Below are positions 1 through 6,828 of a stretch of DNA of 11,982 nt, one piece after another. The translations under genes and the position numbers were made by a program. The stretch's first letter is position 1. Each line of letters opens with the position of its first letter. Below the pieces are notes generated by a model that searched no databases, was not told where the DNA came from, and saw nothing but the letters and a program-made list of their open reading frames with translations. This stretch comes from Helicobacteraceae bacterium (GTDB lineage: Bacteria > Campylobacterota > Campylobacteria > Campylobacterales > SZUA-545), in assembly GCA_031276985.1 (NCBI GenBank), contig JAISMA010000022.1, positions 1 to 11,982 of the forward strand, in the 5' to 3' direction.

Positions 1-648
1 CGCTTTTGCCGCGCTTTTGCCTAGCGCGATTGCTCTCCAGCCGCTTTGCCACGCCGTTTGCGCGAAGAAACTTTTCACGACGCTAGGCGAGGTAAAGACA
101 ATCGCCGCGTCGTTTGGAATCAAGCTAACGTCGATCGCTTTGGCGCGGGTTTCGTAGATCGCGAGGCTTTGGCAGGCGACGTTTTTGCGCGCTAATATCC
201 CTTCCAGATCGCCCAAAACCTCGCGCGCGCGCGGATAAAAAAAGCGCAGATCGCTATGCCGCGCCGCGATCGCTTCGGCTAATTTGTCGCCAAGCGCGAC
301 GCGGGATTCAAAAAAAACCGATCCGCCAAGATTGGTTACTGCTTTGGAAGTCGCCGCGCCAATCGTGAAAACCTTTAGCTTTTTCCATGCGCTATCAAGC
401 CGATCAAGCGCTTTTACGGCTTGCTTGGAGGTGAAAATAACCGCGTCAAAACCGCTTAAATCCGCCGTTGTCTCAAGCAAAACCGTCTCGATCGCGGGCA
501 GATGAATCGCGCCCGCCGCGCCTTCAATCGACAGCGCGACAACCGCCCGCGCCGCCGTTTTCGCCCGTTTGCCGAGCGCTGATTGATTGTTGTCGTTTGC
601 CAAAATCGCCGCCTTGTTCGTCGCCGCTAAATATAACGCAACGGGCAT
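1..648 (-). CDS. hemD: uroporphyrinogen-III synthase, 3' end outside window
   Basis: This minus-strand reading frame is open from a stop at 721-723 to the window edge, so the C-terminus is missing. HemD cyclises hydroxymethylbilane with inversion of ring D to give uroporphyrinogen III in cytoplasmic haem and sirohaem synthesis. The 216 visible residues show the family's two-lobe pattern. The first lobe has IHLPAIE followed by DLSGFDAVIFTSKQAV (ends near residue 83). The second has FYPRA, then IYETRA, then AAIVFTSPSVVKSFF and an ALGKSAA segment at the edge. The ATG at 648 is chosen because the peptide MPVALYLAATNK resembles the usual first strand. About 30 extra residues lie between that strand and IHLP. 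A Shine-Dalgarno sequence is weak. The gene diverges from tig. Identity rests on motif pattern only, but the paired FTS motifs make it quite secure. Confidence 0.82.
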   Translation of the reverse strand, partial: MPVALYLAATNKAAILANDNNQSALGKRAKTAARAVVALSIEGAAGAIHLPAIETVLLETTADLSGFDAVIFTSKQAVKALDRLDSAWKKLKVFTIGAATSKAVTNLGGSVFFESRVALGDKLAEAIAARHSDLRFFYPRAREVLGDLEGILARKNVACQSLAIYETRAKAIDVSLIPNDAAIVFTSPSVVKSFFAQTAWQSGWRAIALGKSAAKA

Positions 649-785
649 TAGCTTATCCAAATCGGCTTTTTGTCGCCCCGTCGCGCTTGCAAATATAAAA
701 TTGGTTAAAATCCGCGCTTTTTAAGCCACACCAAATACAGAACAAGCGTGAAAATCAGACGTTTTTTGCGCGCAAAAGGATTACA
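649..785. promoter_or_regulatory. divergent hemD-tig promoter region
   Basis: This 137-bp stretch separates the divergent hemD and tig starts and must hold both promoters. It is AT-rich at 691-711. On the plus strand TATAAA (694-699) and TAAAAT (706-711) are possible -10 boxes for tig. On the minus strand TATATT (697-692) is a possible -10 box for hemD, about 44 nt from its ATG. No good -35 element is visible, which is common in Campylobacterota. Close to tig lies a perfect 14-bp palindrome (764-777) that runs into the tig Shine-Dalgarno AAAAGGA (774-780), 5 nt before the ATG. The assignment of individual boxes is tentative. Confidence 0.35.
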
Positions 786-2201
786 ATGCAAATTTCCGTC
801 AAAAAAATTGACGGCGCGAACGCCGTTATTACGGCTTCATTCGACAAAGAGGCGATTGCTAAAGCCGAAAATATCGCGGCGGCAAAGATCGCCAAAGAGA
901 CCAAAATCGCGGGATTTAGGCAGGGCAAAGTCCCCGCGTCAGTCATAAAAAGCCGATTCAAAGATCGCTTAAACGCCGATTCAAAAAGCCAACTCGCTAA
1001 TCAGGCTTTTGAAGAAGGGCTGAAAAAACTCGACAAACCCGACCTAATCGGCATGCCGATCGTTTCAAAAAGCGGCGAAAACGACGGCGCTTTGGAACTG
1101 GAGCTAAAACTCGCTTTGCGTCCCGTTATAGAGCTTGGCGATTATGAATCGCTTACGCCTTCGTTTAAGCCGATTGAAATTTCGCCCGAAACTCTGCGCG
1201 AAACAATGGAAAAAGCCGCCGACGCTTCCGTCGCGCCCGAAGCGATCGCCGAAAAACGCGGCTTGAAAAAGGGCGATTACGCCCAATTTGACTTCAGCGG
1301 ATTTATCGACGGCAAACCTCTCGCCAACGCCACGGCGAAAGATTACGAGCTTAAAATCGGCTCAAACGGCTTTGTTCCCGGTTTTGAAGAGCAGATGATC
1401 GGCTTAAAAGCGGGCGAAGAGCGCAAGATCGCGGTTACCTTTCCAAACGAGTATCACGCCAAAGAGATCGCGGGCAAAGAGGTTACGTTTGACGTGGCGC
1501 TTAAAGCAATCAAGGTCAAAAAGAACGTCGAATTAAACGACGAAACAGCCAAAAAACTGCTTCCGGGCATTGAAGACGCCAATATGGAAAAATTGGAAGC
1601 CGCCGTCAAAAAAACCTTGTTAGACGAGCGAAAAGTCAAGTTGTACAACGAGGAGTTGCGCCCTAAATTGATCGAGGCTTTGCTTAAAAAATACGACTTT
1701 GATCTGCCCGAAATCATCTTGGAGCAAGAGATCGATCATCTGGCAACGCAAAAAGCGAGGACGCTTGGCGAAGAGGAGTTGCGAAAGCTGCAAACCGACG
1801 AAAAAGCGCTCAAAAATTTGCGCGAAGAGTTTCGCGCCGAAGCCAAAGAGCGCGTTAAAACGACGCTGCTTATCGACGCGATCGCCAAAGCGGAACATAT
1901 CGCCGTTAGCGATCGCGAGGTTACGCAGGCGATCTATTACCAAGCGTTGCAATCGGGGCAAAATCCGCAGGAGGCGCTGGAGTACTACCGCAAAAATAAT
2001 CTAACGGCGGTCGTGCGAATGTCGCTTACGGAAGATCGCGCTTTGACGACGCTTTTGGACAGAAAAGCCGCCGCGCAAGAGGACGCGCCAAAACCCGCGA
2101 AGCCCAAAAAAGAGCGCCAAAGCGAAAGCGGCGACGAAGGCGACGAAACGCCCGCCAAAAAAAGCGTCAAAAAGCGAAGCGCGGCGAAAAAAGAGAGCTA
2201 A
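786..2201 (+). CDS. tig: trigger factor (ribosome-bound chaperone and prolyl isomerase)
   Basis: Trigger factor binds the ribosome at the exit tunnel and folds nascent chains in the cytosol. At 471 residues it is somewhat longer than usual (about 430-450). The N-terminal ribosome-binding domain carries the signature GFRQGKVP at residues 43-50. An FKBP-type prolyl isomerase domain follows at about 155-245, with GDYAQFDFSGFIDG and the GFVPGFEEQMIG segment. The helical chaperone arms fill about 250-425. The last 44 residues (428-471) are a low-complexity tail rich in Lys, Glu, Pro and Ser, ending in KKRSAAKKES, which the common family lacks. The ATG is preceded by AAAAGGA with 5-nt spacing, which supports this start. 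clpP follows after 60 nt, the classic tig-clpP pairing. Three GCGATCGC octamers lie inside the gene. Identity is firm. Confidence 0.97.
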   Translation: MQISVKKIDGANAVITASFDKEAIAKAENIAAAKIAKETKIAGFRQGKVPASVIKSRFKDRLNADSKSQLANQAFEEGLKKLDKPDLIGMPIVSKSGENDGALELELKLALRPVIELGDYESLTPSFKPIEISPETLRETMEKAADASVAPEAIAEKRGLKKGDYAQFDFSGFIDGKPLANATAKDYELKIGSNGFVPGFEEQMIGLKAGEERKIAVTFPNEYHAKEIAGKEVTFDVALKAIKVKKNVELNDETAKKLLPGIEDANMEKLEAAVKKTLLDERKVKLYNEELRPKLIEALLKKYDFDLPEIILEQEIDHLATQKARTLGEEELRKLQTDEKALKNLREEFRAEAKERVKTTLLIDAIAKAEHIAVSDREVTQAIYYQALQSGQNPQEALEYYRKNNLTAVVRMSLTEDRALTTLLDRKAAAQEDAPKPAKPKKERQSESGDEGDETPAKKSVKKRSAAKKES

Positions 2202-2261
2202 ACGCAAAAGTAAAGCGGCTTTGGTCATAATGACGATCTCACAATTTAACAAAGGCTAAAG

Positions 2262-2852
2262 ATGAGTTACTATATTCCTTACGTGATCGAGCGCACGGGG
2301 CGCGGCGAACGAAGCTACGACATCTATTCGCGTCTGCTCAAAGACCGAATCGTAATGCTTGGCGGCGAAATCAACGACGCGGTCGCAAGCTCAATTGTGG
2401 CGCAACTGCTGTTTTTGGAAGCCGAAGATCCGCAAAAAGACATTTATCTGTACATCAATTCGCCCGGCGGCGTGATTACCAGCGGAATGGCGATCTACGA
2501 CACAATGCAGTACATCAAGCCCGACGTGGCGACGATCTGCATCGGACAAGCCGCGTCGATGGGCGCGTTTTTGCTTTCATGCGGCGCGAAAGGCAAGCGC
2601 CACGCTCTGCCAAACTCGCGCATTATGCTTCACCAGCCGCTTGGAGGCGCGCAGGGACAGGCGACGGACATAGAGATTCAGGCAAAAGAGATCGTCCGCG
2701 TTAAAGCGATTATCAACGAGATTTTGGCGCAGAACACGGGCAAGCCGCTCAAGACGATTCAAAGCGACACCGATCGCGATTTTTTTATGAGCGCGAAAGA
2801 GGCGCTAAATTATGGCATAATAGACGCCGTTGTCGAAAAGAGTTTGAAATAG
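2262..2852 (+). CDS. clpP: ATP-dependent Clp protease proteolytic subunit
   Basis: ClpP is the tetradecameric serine peptidase that works with ClpX or ClpA unfoldases to degrade cytoplasmic proteins. At 196 residues it is of normal length. The Ser-His-Asp triad is visible: Ser99 in GQAASMGAF, His124 in MLHQPLGG, and Asp173 in DTDRDFF. The oxyanion-hole glycines are in SPGGVITSG (residues 67-75). The N-terminal segment with YDIYSRLLKDRI is typical and no long propeptide is seen. AAAGG lies 6 nt before the ATG at 2262 and fixes the start. The 60 nt after tig hold no clear terminator, so read-through from tig is likely. The GGDEF-like gene starts 24 nt downstream. Nothing unusual is seen in the protein. 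Confidence 0.97.
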   Translation: MSYYIPYVIERTGRGERSYDIYSRLLKDRIVMLGGEINDAVASSIVAQLLFLEAEDPQKDIYLYINSPGGVITSGMAIYDTMQYIKPDVATICIGQAASMGAFLLSCGAKGKRHALPNSRIMLHQPLGGAQGQATDIEIQAKEIVRVKAIINEILAQNTGKPLKTIQSDTDRDFFMSAKEALNYGIIDAVVEKSLK

Positions 2853-2876
2853 CGGTTTTTTAGCAAGGAGATTGGC

Positions 2877-3929
2877 GTGTTATTAAGGAAAGGGATCAAT
2901 ATCGGCGCAAACGGCGACGCCGCGCCCGCTTCCGCGCCAAGCGCCGTTGCGAACGGCGGGGGCGAATTGGAGAATTTCGCGCGCGGCGTTTTGGAAGATC
3001 TCGCAAAAGACAATCTCCCGCCGCTTCCAAACTACTATCAACTCTATTTTGAAAAAGCGCTCGACGAAAAGTCTTACGAATTTCGCAAAGCGATGAGCGA
3101 TATGATCGAAGGCGAAAGCTCCAGCGAAGACGAAAAACGCATGCGTATGGAACGACAGCTTCAGGATGGTTTCGGCGTTTTTAAGGAGATTTTGCAAAAC
3201 GTGGCGACGTTGTTTAAGAACGTGAGCAATATGACGCAAATTAGCAAGCGCAGAATGCAGGAAGCAAAAGCTATCAACAATCCGGGCGCGGTGCAAAATT
3301 TGTCGTTAGCGCTTAATAACGATTTGGAAAAATTAACGTTAGCGCTAAATTCGCAGGCGATCGTTATAAAAAATCTCTACGCAAAAAGCGCCAAAATCCT
3401 TCAGGAAGTTAAAGGCGAGACCATATACGACTCGCAATACGGCATTTTTAATAAACGCTATCTTACCGATCAGATTCGCGCCGAGATCGCGCAGATTGGC
3501 AAATTTAATCATCAAAGCTCGCTTATGCTCGCTAAACTTAGCGCCAAAATCAAAGATCGCATTTCAAGCGAAAAACAATTAGGGCTTATCAACAGAACAA
3601 TCTCGAAACTTTTTATGAAAACTTCCAGACGCAGCGACGTGGTGGCGCATTTTGGCGACGGATGCTTTGGCATATTGCTGAAACACACCGACGAACAAAA
3701 CGCCTCTCGCGCCGCGCTTCGCGTCGCCGAGATGACAAACGGATCGCATTTTTTCATTGCCGATCAAGAGATTAAACTCGAAATATGCGTGGGCGTCGCC
3801 GCTTTAAGCGTTTCGCAAGAAGCCGAAACCGTAATGGTGCGCGCTCTTGACGCGATGAATAAAGCCGACGCGGAAGGCAAAGTTTTTGAAGTGGCGTCAT
3901 CTGAAGAGGGCGAAAAAACCAATGGCTAG
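2877..3929 (+). CDS. degenerate GGDEF-domain protein, probably not a cyclase
   Basis: The protein has 350 residues and starts at GTG, set by AAGGAG 6 nt upstream. Residues 1-30 are low complexity (Ala, Gly, Pro). Residues 31-180 look helical and lack membrane segments, so it is cytoplasmic. A GGDEF fold follows from about 184: DSQYGIFNKRYL (185-196) matches the usual DxLTGLxNRRYL entry helix. The catalytic motif reads GDGCF (260-264) instead of GGDEF. The metal-binding DxDxFKxxND segment reads AKLSAKIKDRI, without the acidic residues. RRSD (251-254), five residues before GDGCF, fits the RxxD inhibitory c-di-GMP site. Diguanylate cyclase activity is therefore unlikely; c-di-GMP binding or a scaffold role is possible. 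The gene overlaps def by 8 nt and sits in the tig-clpP-def unit. The fold is fairly sure, the role unknown. Confidence 0.85.
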   Translation: MLLRKGINIGANGDAAPASAPSAVANGGGELENFARGVLEDLAKDNLPPLPNYYQLYFEKALDEKSYEFRKAMSDMIEGESSSEDEKRMRMERQLQDGFGVFKEILQNVATLFKNVSNMTQISKRRMQEAKAINNPGAVQNLSLALNNDLEKLTLALNSQAIVIKNLYAKSAKILQEVKGETIYDSQYGIFNKRYLTDQIRAEIAQIGKFNHQSSLMLAKLSAKIKDRISSEKQLGLINRTISKLFMKTSRRSDVVAHFGDGCFGILLKHTDEQNASRAALRVAEMTNGSHFFIADQEIKLEICVGVAALSVSQEAETVMVRALDAMNKADAEGKVFEVASSEEGEKTNG

Positions 3930-4443
3930 AGAACTGCTTTTTTACCCTAATAAAAAACTTAGGCAAAAATCGATCGCGGTCGTTAATTTTGACGACGAGT
4001 TGGGCAGATTGCTAGACGATATGAATTTGGCGATGATTGAGCATAACGGCGTAGGTTTGGCGGCGATTCAAATCGGCGTTCCGCTTCGCGCTTTTGTCGT
4101 TAATCCTCCTAGCGAAACGGGCGAACAGCTTCCGGATCATCTTGTCGAAATTGTAAATCCAGAAATTATAAAAGCCGAAGAGGAGATCGTATGGAAAGAA
4201 GGCTGTTTGAGCATTCCCGAATTTACCGAAGAGGTAAACCGTTTTGCGAAAATAACGCTTAAATTTCAAGATCGCGACGGCTGGGATTTCACGATCGAAG
4301 CCGAAGGATTAATGGCGATAGCCATTCAGCACGAAATGGATCATTTAGACGGCAAACTGTTTGTCGATCGCCTGCCGCTTTTGAAACGCAAAAAGTTTGA
4401 AAAAGAGTGGAAAAGAACTTTGAAAGCAAACGGCAAACAATGA
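3922..4443 (+). CDS. def: peptide deformylase
   Basis: Deformylase removes the formyl group from the N-terminal methionine of nascent proteins, a metal-dependent step that acts with trigger factor at the ribosome. The 173-residue product begins MARELLFYPN, the usual family start. An in-frame ATG at 3886 would add an unrelated 12-residue extension and is rejected. All three motifs are intact: GVGLAAIQ (residues 43-50), EGCLS (93-97, metal ligand Cys95) and QHEMDH (136-141, ligands His137 and His141, catalytic Glu138). The start overlaps the end of the GGDEF-like gene by 8 nt and GAAGAGGG lies about 11 nt upstream, so translation is probably coupled. Its TGA overlaps the ATG of the next small gene. 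Identity is firm. Confidence 0.97.
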   Translation: MARELLFYPNKKLRQKSIAVVNFDDELGRLLDDMNLAMIEHNGVGLAAIQIGVPLRAFVVNPPSETGEQLPDHLVEIVNPEIIKAEEEIVWKEGCLSIPEFTEEVNRFAKITLKFQDRDGWDFTIEAEGLMAIAIQHEMDHLDGKLFVDRLPLLKRKKFEKEWKRTLKANGKQ

Positions 4444-4679
4444 AAATAATAAGCTGTTTATTGGTTTTTGCTTTAAGCGTTTGGGCGTACAAAGATCATA
4501 AATTCGCGCAGTTAGAGCAGATCGTCGCAACAAAGAACGAAGCAGCCGCGAAAGCCTATGAGATCGCAACGGCTCTGCTGCTGGAAAACAGGGCTTTTGA
4601 AGCCGTGAAATATCCGCAAAAGGCGATCGAATTAAAGAGCTTGAAACGCGCTAATCCGCAAGCGTTCAAGAGGCTTTAG
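4440..4679 (+). CDS. small exported protein of unknown function, TPR-like segment
   Basis: I do not recognise this 79-residue protein. The ATG at 4440 overlaps the def stop as ATGA, which implies translational coupling. The start at 4407 lies inside def and would spoil the signal peptide. Residues 1-16 look like a Sec signal peptide: MK, a hydrophobic core, and a VWA site before Tyr17. Cys6 is within the core and is not a lipobox. The mature part is helical. Its segment at about residues 39-66, with KAYEIATALLLENRAFEAV and then KAIEL, resembles one tetratricopeptide repeat. One repeat is too few for a normal TPR domain, so the gene could be a remnant of a longer periplasmic TPR or Sel1 protein, or a genuine small protein. 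I found no frameshifted continuation. Function unknown. Confidence 0.62.
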   Translation: MKIISCLLVFALSVWAYKDHKFAQLEQIVATKNEAAAKAYEIATALLLENRAFEAVKYPQKAIELKSLKRANPQAFKRL

Positions 4680-4685
4680 ACTTTT

Positions 4686-4919
4686 ATGAAATTGCAAACA
4701 ATTACGATCAAAATAGATACTAAAGCATACGACATCAGCCTAAACGATCAGGGCAAAGAGCTAATCTCAAAAGCGATCGACGAGTTAGGCGAAAGCGTAA
4801 GCGTGAAAAAATTGCTTGAAGCGTATTTGACAAAAGCGGCGCTAGCGGAAAAATTCCAAGCGGAATTAAAAGAGATTGAAAAAACGATCGCCGCAATCGA
4901 TCGTCTAAGCGACGAATAA
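4686..4919 (+). CDS. small conserved-looking protein, strand plus coiled coil
   Basis: This 77-residue protein is unrecognised. The ATG follows the previous stop by 6 nt, and AAGAGG lies 11 nt upstream, which is acceptable for initiation. Residues 3-19 form an alternating hydrophobic stretch (TITIKIDTKAYDISL) that looks like a beta hairpin. Residues 23-77 are predicted helical, with a charged heptad-like segment at about 53-75 that could form a short coiled coil. There is no signal peptide, so it is probably cytoplasmic. The outline (strands, then helix, then coiled coil) faintly recalls ZapA-like or other small dimerising proteins, but no signature is present and I make no assignment. It is the last gene of the plus-strand unit. 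Composition and codon use resemble its neighbours, which supports a real gene. Confidence 0.6.
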   Translation: MKLQTITIKIDTKAYDISLNDQGKELISKAIDELGESVSVKKLLEAYLTKAALAEKFQAELKEIEKTIAAIDRLSDE

Positions 4920-4935
4920 CTCGCCGCAATCGCCG

Positions 4936-6243
4936 CTAATTCTCTCGCCTTTGCGATCTTAATTTCTCAATCTCCAACTCGTCGCGCAATTCGGGCGCTG
5001 GGTTGCGCGGCGCGTCGTCGTTTGCGCTTGCGTTTGGAACGGCGCTTAAATAAAAAACGGCGGCGCGCGCGTTGAAAACGAAAAATTCGATCGCTTCAGC
5101 CGCTTGATCGTCGGGCGGTTTTTTTACGCTCAAAATATAACCGCCGCCGCTTTCTATTCCGTAAAAACGAAGTCTAATAGCAAGGCTTTGCGAAGAGCAT
5201 TGAACCGCGTATATGTTTTTTGCTTTAAGCGTTTGGGAAAGCTCTTGCGCGAAATGGTGGGCGCGAGCGAAATGTTTATCCGTAATCGCGTAAATCGCTT
5301 TATTGAAAAACGTTAGCGCTCCAAGCGCTAAAAGCGAAGTTATAAAAACAACGGCAAGCGTAATATGCATCTTGCGAAACTGCGGCAGACGTATTCGCCA
5401 TGAATTCATAAAAGCGCGAGTCATAAGCGGCGTGGAGATCGCCGCAAACGGAGCGTACTCTTCAATTGGCAGATTTTGTCGCATACTCAAAAGAATCGAC
5501 AGGGCAAAAGGCGCGAAAGAGACGAACCAAAGCGCGGGTAATTTCTCGGAATTTTTGAACAAATACCAATATATAGTATAGATAAAATAGCATAATATAA
5601 AAGGCGAAAAAATCGCGCCGTATAGCCCAAAAATATCCAAAAAATAACCGCGCGGTCTGCCGCCAAACTCAAAACTATGCAACGCGAACGACAGCGCCGC
5701 GAAACAGATAAACAAAACGGCTTGACGTTTGCGAGAACGACTTATTTCATAACACGCGGCGGCAATGTTCAAAGCGATAAATAAATTATCGGCGATCGCG
5801 GATAAAAAAAGCGCGGCGATCGCCAAAGGCTCATAGCGGTCGCTAAGCCAAACGTAAATTAAAGCGACGCTCATAGCAAACGGCGCCATGCTGGCTAACA
5901 GCGCCGCGCTATTAACGCCCGGCAACAGCGCAAAAAAGATCGTAGCGATTAAAGCGTCGCTAGGGCGCATGGATCGCCGCGCCACGGCGTAGATCATCGC
6001 CGCGTTGAAAATATGCGTCAAGATAAACGGAGCGCGGATCGCCAAGTTATTCTGCCCAAAAAGCGAGGCGCTAAATCGCAGTATATGCCCAATCGCGCCC
6101 TCGTCGCCAAAAAACAGCCGCGCCTCTCCCGCGCTTACGCCAAGCGTCGGCGCGTAGGCGAATAAAAGCGCCGCGTCAAGCGCCAAAAAGCACGCAAGCG
6201 CCTTTTTAGAGGCGCAAAAAGTTGTCCAAAATTGCGCGCCCAT
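4936..6243 (-). CDS. multi-spanning GT-C (GT39/ArnT-like) glycosyltransferase
   Basis: The 435-residue protein is very hydrophobic, with about nine to ten membrane segments between residues 14 and 312 and a soluble C-terminal part from about 315. The first membrane helix (14-33) is followed by a short loop with GEARLFFGDEG, then SASLFGQNNLAIRAPFIL (59-75). The LFG-x-N-x-x-AIR-x-P pattern is typical of GT39/ArnT-type transferases, which move sugars from polyprenyl-phosphate donors on the outer face of the inner membrane. The first loop is much shorter than in ArnT. This resembles an uncharacterised membrane protein of Campylobacterota, from memory. Donor and acceptor are unknown. The ATG at 6243 overlaps pabA by 38 nt; TTG at 6186 is an alternative but would cut into the first helix. 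Last gene of the minus-strand operon. Confidence 0.75.
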   Translation of the reverse strand: MGAQFWTTFCASKKALACFLALDAALLFAYAPTLGVSAGEARLFFGDEGAIGHILRFSASLFGQNNLAIRAPFILTHIFNAAMIYAVARRSMRPSDALIATIFFALLPGVNSAALLASMAPFAMSVALIYVWLSDRYEPLAIAALFLSAIADNLFIALNIAAACYEISRSRKRQAVLFICFAALSFALHSFEFGGRPRGYFLDIFGLYGAIFSPFILCYFIYTIYWYLFKNSEKLPALWFVSFAPFALSILLSMRQNLPIEEYAPFAAISTPLMTRAFMNSWRIRLPQFRKMHITLAVVFITSLLALGALTFFNKAIYAITDKHFARAHHFAQELSQTLKAKNIYAVQCSSQSLAIRLRFYGIESGGGYILSVKKPPDDQAAEAIEFFVFNARAAVFYLSAVPNASANDDAPRNPAPELRDELEIEKLRSQRREN

Positions 6244-6775
6244 GCTCGCTCATTACGCTTTCCGGGTGAAATTGAACGCCGTAAATAGGGCGATTTTTGA
6301 TCTCGATTGCCATAATTTCGCAATCGTCGCCCGTTTGCGCCGTAACGACAATATCGTCGTTTACGCTCGCTCGCTCGATTGCCAGCGAGTGATAGCGCGT
6401 GGCGTTAAATTCGCTTGGAACGCCGCTAAAAATCGCGCTAGGTTTTATCACGCAGATTTTGTCGATTTTCCCGTGCATTAGTTTTGTTGCGCGGACGATT
6501 TTCGCGCCGAAGGCTTGAGCGATCGCCTGATGTCCTAAACATACGCCGAAAATTGGCGTTTTGTCTTTGAAAAAATCGATCGCTTCCAGCGTTACGCCCG
6601 CTTCGTTTGGTGTGCTTGGACCGGGGGACAAAATTAGTTTTTCGGGCTTCATATCGGCTATTTCTTTAACGCTTAACTCGTCGTTTCTGACGACTTTAAG
6701 ATTTGCGCCAAGCTCCCAGCAGTATTGCGCGATGTTATAGGTGAAACTGTCGTAGTTGTCGATTAGTACGATCAC
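6206..6775 (-). CDS. pabA: glutamine amidotransferase subunit of aminodeoxychorismate/anthranilate synthase
   Basis: This class I glutamine amidotransferase supplies ammonia to a chorismate-using partner (PabB for folate, or TrpE for tryptophan). The 189 residues match the family's normal length. The N-terminus IVLIDNYDSFTYN is diagnostic. The catalytic triad is Cys79 in GVCLGHQ, with His170 and Glu172 in QFHPES. The oxyanion strand is LSPGPSTPNEAG (residues 49-60). The start is GTG at 6775, with AAAGGA 6 nt upstream. The ATG at 6805 would add ten residues not seen in the family and would put that Shine-Dalgarno inside the gene. No pabB or trpE lies in the window, so PabA and TrpG cannot be told apart and one protein may serve both. 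The downstream membrane gene overlaps by 38 nt. Confidence 0.92.
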   Translation of the reverse strand: MIVLIDNYDSFTYNIAQYCWELGANLKVVRNDELSVKEIADMKPEKLILSPGPSTPNEAGVTLEAIDFFKDKTPIFGVCLGHQAIAQAFGAKIVRATKLMHGKIDKICVIKPSAIFSGVPSEFNATRYHSLAIERASVNDDIVVTAQTGDDCEIMAIEIKNRPIYGVQFHPESVMSEHGRAILDNFLRL

Positions 6776-6828
6776 GGTTTGTCCTTTTAATTGTTTGAAA
6801 AACATAGGCTCGTTTTTGGCTCATATTT

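Noticed and set aside
310..317. Run of eight A residues inside hemD as a phase-variable tract
   Set aside because: The frame is intact through it, eight A/T is short, and hemD is a housekeeping gene without reason to switch.
1620..1961. Open frame of 113 codons antisense to tig, and many similar frames opposite ligA, mscS, pabA and the glycosyltransferase gene
   Set aside because: They are shadows of well-identified genes in GC-biased codons, with no family motifs and no ribosome-binding sites of note.
2225..2233. TCATAATGA before clpP as a promoter or operator
   Set aside because: CATAAT could be a -10 box, but there is no partner element, and nine symmetric bases are easily chance.
3886..3921. 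Longer start for def
   Set aside because: It lies inside the GGDEF-like gene and adds residues foreign to deformylases; MARELLFYP at 3922 is the family's normal start.
6776..6805. ATG start for pabA at 6805
   Set aside because: A good Shine-Dalgarno sits 6 nt before the GTG at 6775, which gives the canonical IVLIDNYDSF N-terminus.
6776..6828. Possible terminator between fxsA and pabA
   Set aside because: The repeated GGCTC units are direct, not inverted, and no stable hairpin with a T run forms.
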